From Procambarus clarkii (Eukaryota > Arthropoda > Malacostraca > Decapoda > Cambaridae), in NCBI RefSeq assembly GCF_040958095.1, contig NC_091188.1, forward strand, positions 10,469,270 through 10,533,269: a stretch of DNA of 64,000 nt. The letters are read 5' to 3'. The first letter of the stretch is position 1. Each line of letters starts with the position of its first letter. The position numbers and the translations under genes were made by a program. A model generated the notes under the pieces. That model worked only from the letters and a program-made list of their open reading frames with translations. It had not been told where the DNA came from and did not search any database. Positions 1 to 10,711 of this stretch are shown here, piece by piece.

Positions 1-220
1 ACAGCTACCACAGGTAATGGGAATTATTAATAGCACAAATAAGAGTAAAAGAAAAACTTTTCCTTCGCTCTTTTGTCCACAAATCGACCAATAGCGTGTT
101 GGAGATTATCACCGACTTTGTGGCTGGTGTTGCATATGAGCATCCTTACAGACGCCCGACAAAACACTGACTGCATTCAACAGCGAATAGGTCAGATTGA
201 CTGACCTACTGATTGACTGA

Positions 221-246
221 CGTGATGCATCATTTGATGCATCACG
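221..246. repeat. perfect 12-bp inverted repeat, 2-nt spacer
   Basis: CGTGATGCATCA and TGATGCATCACG around TT; a site of this type could form a hairpin or bind a dimeric factor. No gene is adjacent. Confidence 0.85.
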
Positions 247-568
247 TTAGTGTGATCTCTGTATGTGATTTTGTAGATACGATCACCTACTTGATGTTGC
301 TGATTTTGGAGCGATGATGACCTACGGATCTCCATCTTAGGTCCAGTAAAAGAAATCATTACATGATATTTGTTTTTCATTCCCAGAGAAATCATTGGGA
401 ATCATTACATCAGGCGGGCGACAGCTGAAAAAACGACGCCCATAATTGGAAGTTCAAACTATTTACTCGCAATTAAATGAGGACACATAACGAGCTCAAA
501 CATAGTGTGTGTGCGGGCTCACTTGGACGCTCGTGATCACACGTACGAACTCAAACATACCCACAGTG

Positions 569-670
<102 letters not shown>

Positions 671-949
671 AGTTTATTTAAAGATTTGGTGAGCAAACCC
701 ACCAAGCGATTATTTATCAGCGTTGAATATCGAACAAAAACGTAAGCGTAGGATGATACCACAAGACCTGTGTGGGAGAGGGTACCAGGCGGTGGATGGT
801 CGTGTTAACACATAATTTCTATCACAGCTAAAATAATAGAACTTTTATTTAGTGTTGTATTTACGACTTATCACCCTAGGGTTATCAAGGCCATTATAAT
901 AACTTACTTATCACCCTTATTTAGTGCATGGACTAAAGTACACTCTCAG

Positions 950-953
<4 letters not shown>

Positions 954-998
<45 letters not shown>
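954..998. repeat. (TA)n microsatellite
   Basis: About 45 bp of TA after GTATG. Confidence 0.95.
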
Positions 999-1000
<2 letters not shown>

Positions 1001-1327
1001 CCAGTGTGGAAAAAAATGCGTAAGCATAATATTAAAAGCTTGACAATAAAAAATTTTAAAGTATATCATTCAAAAGTAAAACGTTAGAAATACTTATGTA
1101 TGGAATTAAAAAGTATATTCGTATTGCCAACCGTTATAGCATTCATAATTATATAATTTCCATAATTATTAGTATTACTATTACCTAATAAGTTACAAAT
1201 TACTTTCTTATAGTAATCACGCTATATGAATCGTTTAGTAACGAAAGCAATTATATTTAATTAATTTATCTAGTTTGTAAGTCTCCAGTTGTAATAATAT
1301 ATTAATTCATTTTTTTTACTTAACTTT

Positions 1328-1390
1328 TTACGGTTTATTCATGCCCATACCACCTCATTAAGTGATTTAATCTTCATCAATCAATCCTTA
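1328..1390 (+). mobile_element. S4 tail fragment
   Basis: TTTACGGTTTATTCATGCCC, then ATACCACC and TTTAATCTTCATCAATCAAT; a diverged copy of the S4 3' end. Confidence 0.6.
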
Positions 1391-1564
1391 ACTTTAATTT
1401 AAGATAAGTATATTATTTAAGGAAACTGTGTATATATATATATGTTTGAGTCGGCTCTAGAACTAAACTATGTTTAAATTTAAAGTATACTTGGCGGTTC
1501 TTCTGTAAGTTCTTGATGAATAGCCAGTGACTCGGTGAAGCCCAGCCACAGACCAAATATTCTG

Positions 1565-2275
1565 ACTAGCTGTGACCCTAAGAAAGGTAGGCTCTTGCAC
1601 TGGCTAATTTAAGGTTACCATCTGTGTGCCAGCCGACTTCAAAAGGTGCCTCCTTACTTTGATGACCAGCTGTTGGGGGTCTAGCTGATCGTAAACTGAA
1701 CTCTTCCCGCTCTCCCGGTAATCAGCTGTGCCCTAGCTAGGCATTCACTGAGACCATCTCATTCCCTCCCTACTCACTGTACCCAACTGTTTCTCAGGTG
1801 GCCACGCCACTTTCTCTCTAGCCCTGTGGTGACCACCTGTGTACCACCTGGTTATACACCTTCCTTTTCTATCGTACCGTGTTTGTGTGTCGCCAGCTGG
1901 CGGCCACACGCTTGTCCTACTTACTCTCTGTCGACCGAACTGTGTCCTCATATGGCCACATCCATGCCTTATTCAAGGGTCTGGTTACCAGCTGTTCCAT
2001 CAGCTGGTCACATGCCTGTCTCTCTCTTAATCATTAGTGACCAGCTGTTTCCCTCAGCTGGCAACTCACCTGCCACCGCAAAATATTTGAAGACCAGCTG
2101 CTCCCTCAGCTGACAGCTCTCTTTTTTCTAACGTGTGTTGATCATCTGTTTCCTCATCTGGCTGTAAACTTTAGCCCCTATCCGTACCCCTTAGCACCTG
2201 TAGGTTTAGTCCAGCATCTGACCGCCCCCCCATACGACACCTGGTCTTTCCCACATCACCTGACGAGCTTACTCG
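1565..2275. repeat. degenerate 53-bp minisatellite with paired CAGCTG/CACCTG sites
   Basis: Units start near 1565, 1617, 1664, 1721, 1783, 1832, 1881, 1934, 1987, 2040, 2093, 2141, 2193 and 2236. The best ones (1881 to 2093) are spaced exactly 53 bp or close to it. The conserved part is ACCAGCTGTTCCCTCAGCTGG or a near variant; the rest of the unit is freely diverged. Confidence 0.8.

Positions 2276-2277
<2 letters not shown>

Positions 2278-2342
<65 letters not shown>
2278..2342. repeat. (AT)n microsatellite
   Basis: About 65 bp of pure AT directly at the end of the 53-bp array. Confidence 0.97.
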
Positions 2343-2346
<4 letters not shown>

Positions 2347-2510
2347 CACTTGGACTTTGCCAACCACACCTGTCAGAAGCAGTCTAACAGACAGCGGACA
2401 GGAAGATCGGGAGACTGGCAAAGTCTACCAAAGCAGGTGGCTGCCGAGTAACTTGCACCACTGACACGCTAATCTACAAGAGGATGCAACAATAGAGCGA
2501 GATGAGCATC
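2343..2510. other. no gene seen
   Basis: GACCACTTGG...CACACCTGTCAG at the left edge may be a last, very diverged 53-bp unit; the rest shows nothing. Confidence 0.4.
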
Positions 2511-2687
2511 ATTGTTGTTGTTTTAGATTTAGCTACTCAGAACGAAATATCCATGGACCACGGGCTATGGTGAGCCCGAAATGATGAGTATCAGTTGCTG
2601 TGACCATATAGACTGTTGAGGAACACCTTACGGGCTACTCATGTCCGTGCCAACTCCTAGGTGGCTTGGTCTTCATCAATCAATCGC
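2511..2687 (+). mobile_element. S4 element (two-hairpin head plus CATCAATCAATC tail)
   Basis: The head TTGTTGTTTTAGATTTAGCT is followed by a GCTACTCAGAAC arm and a second hairpin ACGGGCTATGGTGAGCCCG. The tail TTACGGGCTACTCATGTCCG, GGTGGCTTGGTCTTCATCAA ends with repeated ATCA. This copy shows that the head and tail modules, found alone elsewhere, belong to one element. Confidence 0.72.
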
Positions 2688-2955
2688 CAGCACGCCGTTA
2701 GCATGTAGGTGGTAGCAGTGTGCACAGGTAGACAAGGGCATACAACACAAGGGGGCGGGGCATTGTACAGGTGGGCGGGGGCCAGGGTGTACAAGTAGGT
2801 TAGAGCCGAGTGCACATGTGGGCGAAGGAAGGGATAGTGTTTATACCACGAGTTCTGCAGCGGGGTATACACACACACACACACCTGTAGCTTCAGGTGT
2901 TGATGCCGCGGGCGGGGGAGCCACCACGCCACCTGGAGCTTCCCCTGAGACTCAC

Positions 2956-3106
2956 CTGGGGCGACGAGGTGCCCAGGCTGCAGGTGCCACCAGCCAGGAG
3001 CCCCTGGAGACGCCGAGGAGGAGGGCAGACAGGTGGGAGCGCGAGGAGTACCGTCCGTGCCCGTCCGCACCAACACTTTCACTGTGCCCGACCACCAGCC
3101 TCCCCC
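2956..3106 (-). CDS. candidate exon in a GC-rich island
   Basis: On the minus strand an acceptor-like GAGCCTGCCCAG ends at 3107 and a perfect donor CAG|GTGAGT begins at 2955, framing 151 bp. Two of three minus frames are open, as are plus frames, because the segment is GC-rich (about 2890-3120), so openness says little. No domain is seen. The island stands out from AT-rich flanks and a CA repeat at 2871-2884. Confidence 0.15.
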
Positions 3107-3129
3107 CTGGGCAGGCTCAAGCAACACCC

Positions 3130-3619
3130 CTCATCTCCCCACCACAATCACACACACATACATTCGCACTCATACACATCCAGAAACACGTGCGCACATA
3201 CTTGCGCGCGCCCGCATATATCATTAAACACGTGCACACTACCCGTAATCACGTGTACATACTGACGGGATAGGAGCCGGGCTCGTTCTTGCCAAAACAT
3301 CTAAGTGAGTACACCCTCACGCGCAAACCCAGCCACATGCCAAATACATATAAACTTAATATACAGATACACACATGCAGGCCACTGAAGAACAACAGAG
3401 AATAGCATGGATGGGTATCACAACATCTACAAACAACAAGGAAACGTTTATAAGAATCAGCAGAGAAACAGTAAGATGACAACATAGCGACCAAACTTGA
3501 GAGAGTTCCATGACAAGGACACCAAGTTACAGCAGGAGAGAAGGGACTGAATAAATTACATTTTTCAAGATTGATATAACAATCTTGATACTATTCCCTA
3601 CATTTTAGGCTAGTGCCTA
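3130..3619. other. no gene seen; CA-rich then AT-rich
   Basis: ACACAC/ACGTG-rich DNA to about 3260, then ordinary AT-rich DNA leading into the LINE. Confidence 0.5.
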
Positions 3620-4122
3620 AAATGGAGAGACAGGCTGAGATAACCGGAATGACACTAAAGTGGGTTCGGGAGTACTTTACGAACAGGAAAGGAAGGTGAC
3701 AGTGTGACATGTCGGAGTAGAGAGAGATATAGCAACCGGAGTCCCTCAAGGCTCGGTCCTGGGCCCGTTGCTATTCCTAATCTATGTGAATAATCTACTG
3801 TAAGGAGTGAGTTCGTGAAGATTAGTGCTTGCAGCCGACGCAAAACTAATGAACAGTGTCCAAACTGAGGAAGACTGTAGAGTGCTACAGGAAGACCTTA
3901 ACAACCTGTAGGAGTGGGAAGACAAATGGCTGCTAAATCTCAACCGAAGCATGTGAAAGAAAATAAAAATTGACAAGAGAAAGAAGACCGAAAGGAAACT
4001 ACACCATAAGAGGCCAGTAACTACAGGTATCACAACCAGATAAAGATAATTGACTACATCAGCAGCTTCTGAGAAATTCCAAACATTATGGAATTCTGAA
4101 CAGCCTTCAGAAACCTAAACAA
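3620..4122 (+). mobile_element. decayed non-LTR retrotransposon (LINE), reverse-transcriptase part, 5' fragment
   Basis: A reverse-transcriptase block is still readable: TGVPQGSVLGPLLFLIYVNN at about 3735-3795, then a decayed catalytic-core region with AADAKLMNSVQTEED at about 3830-3876 (the usual FADD has lost an Asp). Upstream WVREYFTNRKG (about 3661) matches the region before this block in CR1/Jockey-like LINEs. Stops and frameshifts interrupt every frame, so the element is dead. It continues after the SINE at 4123-4370. Confidence 0.8.
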
Positions 4123-4370
4123 GGGAGCCGGTCGGCCGAGCGAACAGCACGTTGGACTTGTGATCCTGTGGTCCCGAGTTCGATCCCGGGCGCCGGCGAG
4201 AAACAATGGGCAGAGTTTCTTTCACCCTATACCCCTGTTACCTAGCAGTAAAATAGGTACCTGGGTGTTAGTCAGCTGTCACGGGCTGCTTCCTGGGGGT
4301 GGAGGCCTGGTCGAGGACCGGGCCGCGGGGAACACTAAAGCCCCGAAATCATCTCAAGATAACCTCAAGG
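4123..4370 (+). mobile_element. tRNA-Thr-derived SINE (family S1), full-length, nested in a LINE
   Basis: The head (about 4125-4197) folds as a tRNA: A-box-like TCGGCCGAGCG, an anticodon loop CTTGTGA giving anticodon TGT (Thr), B-box GAGTTCGATCC, and a pairing acceptor end. The body carries AAATAGGTACCTGGGTGTTA and GGCTGCTTCCTGGGGG, and the tail carries CCGGGCCGCGGGG and TCTCAAGATAACCTCAAGG. An AAGG at both edges may be a short target duplication. The element interrupts the LINE, whose coding sequence resumes at 4371. Confidence 0.85.
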
Positions 4371-4720
4371 CAGGTCTCTTTCAGGATAATTTACACACCC
4401 TACGTCAGATCAACTCTTGAAAACGCAGCAATGACACGGAATTTGCATTTCGTTGAGCACAAAAGGAAGACTGAAAAAGCTTACATATATGAAGCAAGGC
4501 TATAGTGCCCGAACTAAGTTACCTAAGCTGCTAAGATAATTTAAGGGAACTTCATTTGACAACTCTAAAGGAAATAAGGACCAGAGGGAACCTGATCACA
4601 ACATGAATTAAGGGGAATAGACAATGTTGACATGGACAGCCTTGCAAGTGAGTCATAGTATACGAAAACACTCGAATGTCTCGAGACTAGTAAACATAAA
4701 ATCAATGGACTGAAAGAAGC
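4371..4720 (+). mobile_element. LINE fragment continuing from 4122 (C-terminal part)
   Basis: Reads in pieces like the region after the reverse transcriptase in the same LINE type: SFRIIYTPYVRSTLENAA (about 4378-4430), HFVEHKRKTEKAYIYEARL (about 4447-4503), and further on HMELRGIDNVDMDSLAS-like codons with a frameshift (4600-4650). Many stops. It joins logically to the 3620-4122 fragment once the SINE is removed. Confidence 0.72.
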
Positions 4721-4899
4721 AATGGAAGCCACCTCCAGAAGGTTGAGGCTAGCCAGTACGGGGACTCAGAAGGAAGTCCCAAGTACATTCGCTCTCGCCC
4801 GGGAAGCAGTGGGGGCGGGTGGTCAATCCAGCAAGAATTTTGTTTGTGGGAGGACGAGATAAGTGACGCGCCAGGAAATTCCAGAGAAGCTGGTGAATC

Positions 4900-5084
4900 A
4901 ACCTGTCCTCTTACAAAGAACGGCGCATTTCGATCGTATGCGTTACAAAAGGCCAAAAATAGTCGTTCTTGAAAATGGAAGCGGTTCGTGAAAGTGACGT
5001 ACTGTCCCGTTTTCTATTTTGGATCCTCTGATAGGTTAGGAGAGCCAGTTTTCTTGACGTTGGAAAACCTTAGGAGGACGGGCT
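4900..5084 (+). mobile_element. M1 MITE-like element (CCCGTCCTCC ends)
   Basis: Ends ACCTGTCCTCTTA and TTAGGAGGACGGG are inverted. The interior carries AAGGCCAAAAATAGTCGTTC, ACTGTCCCGTTTTCTATTTTG and TTTTCTTGACGTTGGAAAAC. About 185 bp. Confidence 0.7.
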
Positions 5085-5185
5085 GGGTGAATGGTACACA
5101 CCGAGACATTAAATATTTGAATACACAATACATGCTCCTGGCCCAGTCTCTCTACAAGCTCTGAAGGCAGTCACTCTTGGATGAT

Positions 5186-5430
5186 GGTTATCTTGAGATG
5201 ATTTTCCGGGCTTAGCGTCCCCGCGGCCCGGTTCTCGACCAGGCCTCCTTTTTGTTACACACCCCCAGGAAGCAGCCCGTAGCAGCTGTTTAACTCCCAG
5301 GTACCTATTTACTGCTAGGTAACAGAGACATCAGGGTGAATGAAACTCTGCCCATTTGTTTCCGCCTCCACCGGAGATCGAACCTCGGGACAATGAATCC
5401 GAAGCGCTGTCCACCCAGCTGTCAGGTCCC
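5186..5430 (-). mobile_element. S1 tRNA-Thr-derived SINE, minus strand
   Basis: Complement of the 4123-4370 element: the tail GGTTATCTTGAGATGATTTT comes first, then CCCCGCGGCCCGGTTCTCGA, the body, and a diverged tRNA head with B-box complement GATCGAACCTCGGG ending near 5430. Full-length but more diverged in the head. Confidence 0.82.
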
Positions 5431-6649
5431 TGATAATTATACAATATACATTATTGTTCTCTTAATTTGCCACTCCAGAAAAAATCCAATCCTTTTAGCT
5501 TAACCAGAAACATATGAACCCAAGCAACCCTCCTAACCTATTCGCCACCGGATTTTAAAACCAACCTAACCATACCCAACCTGAACTAACCCAACCGAGC
5601 CTAACATAAGCCCGATTTTGCAGCTGTCGTTTGTCAATATTCTTATTTTCTTTTCGTCAGTCTTACGTTATATCGTCAAGAAGCAGTCTGTCTTCTCAAG
5701 TCGGTTATATAAACCAGGAACAGTAAGGATCTATACGACTGATTCTAATAGAACTTCACGTATATGGTATGTATGTGTATAGGACTTGCTCATTTATGCA
5801 TATGTGGGTGTGCGCGTGCGTTTAAAAGATGATCAGAGAAGCATTTGATCACAAATTAATCTGAAAAGATTTTGGAATGTATTATTTTAAACAACGGACA
5901 AATGCCACGAAGAGCAGACACAGATTGCATCGACTCTAACCATCTTGCCTCATGTAAATTAGTGTGGTGTTGGTAGGTGTTGTTGTGTGGAGGCGGTGGA
6001 GAGCTGGGCCCGAAATACCCACTTGTGTGTGTGGCGGGGTCCGAGACTGGCTGCCACGACTTCTGTACACATTCAACCTTACAAAAAACACTCTTGGCAT
6101 CAAAACGCTGTATTCTCCGTTTTGTAGTCACTTCAGTCACAAGAAAAACAATACGATCGTAGTTATATTGGTAAAGATTCAAGGATCCATAATGTAATAG
6201 CCTAACAATTTGTGAGAGATTTAAGAATCCATGTTAAATAGCCTAGCAATCTCTGTGAGACTCAAGGCTACATAATAAATAGCCTAACTATTTTTGTTTA
6301 TCTTTATTAATAATATACAGTATAAAGGTCATATATACATAAATTTACAAGGGAAATACTACATTCTGGAGCATCGTAGTGTGCACTGAATTTAGGAGGA
6401 GGTCATGATCAATCTACATCGTTATAACTGATCTTGAAATATTACAAATTACTTTATTCTCAGCTTTAGGCTATTACACAAAAAATAGACGAAGGTCCGA
6501 ATGTAATGAACTGAAAATATAACTGGGAAATAATATCTGCTTTGTAACTCTGAAGTGCCTACTAAACTGCCCTCTCTTGACCACTGGCCTCTTGACACAG
6601 TAGCTATTCAGGCAGGTGCTTGTGGGTACCCTACTGTCATCTTACATAG
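5431..6649. other. no gene seen
   Basis: A CCTAAC/CCAACC-rich stretch at 5525-5606 looks like degenerate telomere-type pentamers. Around 6190-6290 the phrase TAATAGCCTAACAATTTGTG occurs three times in diverged form (~45-bp period). GC rises at 5970-6060 without splice sites. Confidence 0.45.
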
Positions 6650-6903
6650 GTTATGTGTGTGTTTTGGGCACAGTTGGAGTGTTTTGGGGCATGCCTAATG
6701 TTTATTTTTGGGTACGGCTGAAGTTTCTTTTTTATGGCATCATTGATGTGTGTTTTGGGCAGCAATGACGCACATTTGGGGATAACTGAAGTGTGTTTTT
6801 GGCATTATTGATGCCTTGTTTTGGGCATGACTAATGCGTTTTTTTTATATGACTGATATACGTTTAAGGCAGGACTGACGCATGTTTTAGCCATAAATGT
6901 GTT
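6650..6903. repeat. degenerate ~23-bp minisatellite (GTTTTGGGCATGACTGATG)
   Basis: About eleven copies of a TGTTTTGGGCA-(TGACTGATG) unit, 20-27 bp each, strongly diverged. Confidence 0.7.
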
Positions 6904-7265
6904 TAAGCCGAAGTCTCGAATTGTTTGGATGTTGCTACATAGCTCGCTAGAAATTGTTCCCCCTTTCCTAAATCACAAAAATACTCGAGTTTAAGAGTGT
7001 ATATGTTCATACAACGCATATATCAAGAGATTTAAATATATCAGAATGCTATCATAAACGGCTTCAGTTGACCCTGCCCACCACCACTAATCCAGAAAAC
7101 AGGCCAAGGTATATAGATGTTATCATTAAATTTTAGAGATAACCCTATAACTGCCAAGTTTGCCTGCAGTAGGCAGTGCGCGCACGTGACTAACCTTTCC
7201 ACCGCCGCCCACTGGATTGCTTCAGAATCATAATAGCATATCGAAAACTGTATGAAAACAACTCA

Positions 7266-7340
7266 CCTGAACCTATTGTTTGACTGTAACCTTTCTATCG
7301 TCCCCCTACACGATGGGTATAAGTGGTCCCAAATAAAAAT
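7266..7340 (-). mobile_element. S7 repeat fragment, minus strand
   Basis: In reverse TTATACCCATCGTGTAGGGG and GACGATAGAAAGGTTACAG parallel CATACCCATCTTGTGGGCGG / TAGTGGAAAGGGTTACAGAG at 37650. The donor-like CAG|GTGAGTT at its left edge is therefore probably fortuitous. Confidence 0.45.
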
Positions 7341-7781
7341 GAAATTACAAATTTAATGTTATGACAATCGTCACGTGAACGAACGATATCGGCTGCGATA
7401 GCATCATGAACGCCACCTTCGCTAAACACTCTCTGGAGGCGGACGGGAGATTGCACTGTATGTTTAACACTATCTTAAAGGCCACTTTCACAGTCTGTTC
7501 ATCATAATAAGATACATGCCAATGCCAACATGCCAGAATACACGCCAACAATGTAAGCTTTATAAAAACCTTGAGTAAACAAAACAAAAATCAAATATTT
7601 ATTATTACCAATCGAGCGTCAGAGTTAAATACGTATATTTTTAAACGGGAGGGTATGTATAGTTATCTAAAATCTGTGTAGTGACAATAGTATCTAGAAG
7701 GCACGTGTCTCTATGGATACGAAGGCATTCTCGTTTTATTTTAGCTAAAACGTTCAGTAGGGTCTGGTGACCGGGTCTTAC

Positions 7782-7950
7782 CTTGGGAGTGGAGACAGGG
7801 CATGTGAGCACCGAGCGACCGTCTTGACAACCCCTGCCTGGTACGTCGACCACCACCACTTGGTCAGCTGTGTAGTTTTTCCACCCTTCCTCGACACACT
7901 CACACGTGCAACTATCGGTGTCTGGCTGCCCACACCAGCGCCGCTACACC
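7782..7950 (-). CDS. candidate Cys-containing internal exon
   Basis: A consensus donor CCAAG|GTAAGA at 7781 ends a stretch whose minus-strand frame is open back to a TAG near 7950. It includes CGQPDTDSCTCECVEEGWKN and, after a few residues, VDVPGRGCQDGRSVLTCPVS. The Cys spacing (C-x-C-x-C then Gly/Trp) resembles secreted Cys-rich modules, but no family is identified. The acceptor is unclear: possible AG sites near 7951 or 7938 lack a pyrimidine tract. A second minus frame is also open across the region because it is GC-rich, so coding support is weak. Confidence 0.2.
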
Positions 7951-8016
7951 GTCGCCCCCCATCACGCCCACACCTCCGCCAGCGCCCCCAGGACACTCAC
8001 ACACACACAGGCTTAC

Positions 8017-8044
8017 CTTGGCCTCTCACCGCCACAAACGCCAT
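8017..8044 (-). CDS. candidate first coding exon (nine codons plus one base)
   Basis: On the minus strand ACAAGATGGCG gives an ATG in a strong Kozak context, followed by MAFVAVRGQ and a consensus donor CAAG|GTAAGC at 8016. The surroundings are GC-richer than the window average. An upstream out-of-frame ATG terminates within the exon. No acceptor partner with matching phase could be fixed, so this is a proposal for a gene start running leftward. Confidence 0.22.
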
Positions 8045-8478
8045 CTTGTGCAATACATGTCTCCTCGATACTGCTTCAGTCTTCTTTTAGTCATTGTTTA
8101 GTTTGTCAACTGGTTGTAATTTATATGGTGGTTTCTGTATGGTTATTTTCAATGTATCTTGCTATATCTGGGTTGTTAAATCTCAGTAGCTATTTTCATT
8201 ATGTATTGATGATGTTCGAAAGGTTTGTTGGGCATTTCATGGCAATACCGATAGTTCTTCTCTTCTTTTGTCTCTTGCAAGCCTACTCCCATGCACATGG
8301 GTATTCATGGCTGCTGCGGCGCGTGTGCACCTGTTTTATTAATTGGTCGAATTCTTGTGCCATTCCGTAAATACTGGTGTTGCAGCTGCTGCATTATGAC
8401 CACTGTGCATCATTTTGCTGCAATATGTAACTTAGATTTTAGCTGCGTTCGGATGCTCTTATTATTATTACTATTATT

Positions 8479-8600
8479 AATTGTCATCCACATTTCCGTG
8501 GAAATAAACATTTTCTTTCACCTGAGCTCTAGGAGACTCGAACATTCACGGGCCCAGGTGAATTGAAATGTTTATTTTCACGGAAGTGTGGATGACAATT
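8479..8600. repeat. fold-back: 35-bp inverted repeat around a tRNA-like core
   Basis: Arms 8479-8513 and 8566-8600 (AATTGTCATCCACATTTCCG and its complement) differ at two of 35 positions. The 52-bp loop contains GGAGACTCGAAC, the complement of a B-box, and an inner CACCTG...CAGGTG pair. Confidence 0.85.
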
Positions 8601-8716
8601 TATATGACGAGGGTGTGGAGCACTAATTCCTCTGAGCTTCAGTAGTAGTCGAGGAAAGTGGAAAATTTCAGCATAGCAGCAGTGGCTGCTTCTGGAATCT
8701 TTCCTTATTAAGGTTA

Positions 8717-8815
8717 CTTACAGCTGAGTGGATAGAATGTCTGCCTCACATGTGTGGGGTCCGGGGTTCGAGTCTCCTAAGAGCCCAGGAGAATTAAATT
8801 TTTTTATTATTATTA
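8717..8815 (+). mobile_element. tRNA-Val(CAC)-like SINE or tRNA pseudogene
   Basis: CAGCTGAGTGGATAGAATG is an A-box arm, GTCTGCCTCACATG carries a CAC anticodon in a Val-like loop, and GGGGTTCGAGTCTCC is a perfect B-box. AAGAGCCCAGGAGAATTAAA and an (ATT)n tail follow, as in a SINE. The acceptor stem does not pair well, so it is not a functional tRNA. Confidence 0.6.
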
Positions 8816-9616
8816 GAATTTAATTCTATAATGGCTGCTGTTAAACACAGTTTGAATACAAAGTTAAAAAAAAACATTTAAACGTCAATATATATAGAGC
8901 ATATTTTGTCACAAGTCACTTATTTAAATGATTTTGTAATCTTTAATATTAAAATCTGTGCACTATAGTTATATTTAACTGCATCTTATTTCGCTTGCAA
9001 ATTTATTAATAAATATTTGAAAACTATGTGATTATTTGATATTAACTGTCAGTTCAGCTACACTTACTGAGAACTTTGTGTGGTTAAACATTACCAATAG
9101 TGATTACGGTATTTATATCTTCTTTCTAATGCGTCTGATTCATCGTTTATAATATTTATTACTGTTCAATTCCGTTTTACAATATGATAATACAAAATTA
9201 GACAATGATGATTATTATTTTATTATTATTTTATTATCGTATTATATTATTTTTTATTATCGCATACGAATATAACAAATGCTACTGCCATGCTAGGAGG
9301 GGGGGGGGAGGGAGGCATGTACAGCTCTCAGGTACAAAATGACAGCACGATATCGTTGTAAAATTTAAGACAATACCAGAGGTCGTCCAGACCTTATCAG
9401 AGGTTAGACACCAAAGGACAAACTACCACTGAAAGTCGTAAGATATTATCGTAAGGGAAATCTGTATCACTTCAGACCTTCTGGTAATCAAGACTCCGCC
9501 TGCAGACCTGTTGTAGGCTTCTGAATCCAAATATAATCTAATATGCCTTGTCAAAATTAAATGCAAGCCTGAAATGTGGGTTTGATTGTCCATAGAGGTA
9601 GGTACAAAAGTAATGT

Positions 9617-9775
9617 CAGGAATAAGGTCATTATGACTATATATAGAGCTTGAAAGGAATGAAGATAAGGACTGGGGATAGGGCGAATGAAGGAATGGTG
9701 CCCAACCGCTTGGACAGTCAGGGATTGAACGCTGACCTGCAAGACGCTAGACCATCGCTCTGCCGTCCAATCCAA
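9617..9775 (-). mobile_element. S2 SINE, minus strand
   Basis: In reverse it reads GGACGGCAGAGCGATGGTCT (A-box side), GCGTTCAATCCCTGAC (B-box) and GCGGTTGGGCACCATTCC, with CTATATATAGTCATAATG at the 3' side (left end). Confidence 0.75.
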
Positions 9776-9998
9776 TAGAGTGCTTTCAAACCTATTTCTC
9801 CTCTGTTATTGACGTTGAATGAACGTCGATAACGTTGATTCAACGGCGATAATGTTGTTAAACATCGATAATGCTGATTCAACATTACTCAAACATGTTT
9901 TTCCCACTGGGAGAGAGAGACGGAGGGAGGGCGGGAGATTGTAAGGTTGGGAGGAAGGAAGACTGGGCTGGAAGAAAGGAGAATAGGAAGGAGAATGG

Positions 9999-10133
<135 letters not shown>

Positions 10134-10156
10134 AGATTGAGATTGAGATTGAGATT

Positions 10157-10711
10157 TTGCTGTGCCTCTCGCGCCGCCCCGCAAGCTTGCCAGATCCTGG
10201 GGTAACAGTGTATACAGTCTCCGGGGAGCCTTTCACCCCTCTGCTCTCGCCCGCTGTGTACTGTGACCTGCTTTGACCTGTATCCTTATACAGACGAACT
10301 TTATACTCCACACCGTCACTACAGTCACTGATAACATAGCCAGGAACTCGAAGGACAAAATTAACCTTGACAATTTAAGCCTCTATCCATGAGGTACAGT
10401 AACGATCCGCCGTGTGTCATCTTCTTTCATCATAATTTGTTACAAGCGATTCATTGAAGATATTATATAAGATGTGTAACCAAAGAAGGATTTCTGCAGA
10501 AGCTCAACATAGACGTCACGAGGTTCCCAGAAGAGCGTCCCTGACCGTTGGGACCACGAAGGAATATTAAGGTCATGGCTGCCGGCACCCGTTGCGCCTC
10601 GCCAGAGCTGTGTAGGCGAGTCACCCCTTCATACTGTTTCATTTTTTCCGCCTTGCCTGGAAATGTTCATATCTTCTTGGTATTCGCTCGCATTCCAACC
10701 TGTCCTCTCGC
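10157..10711. other. no gene seen
   Basis: Moderately GC-rich to about 10300, then AT-rich. No paired splice sites or repeat family recognised. Confidence 0.4.

Noticed and set aside
4125..4197. A functional tRNA-Thr gene
   Set aside because: The tRNA-like part runs straight into the SINE body and the anticodon stem has mismatches; it is a SINE head.
7260..7272. Consensus splice donor CAG|GTGAGTT on the minus strand
   Set aside because: The sequence before it belongs to an S7 dispersed repeat, so the donor is probably fortuitous.
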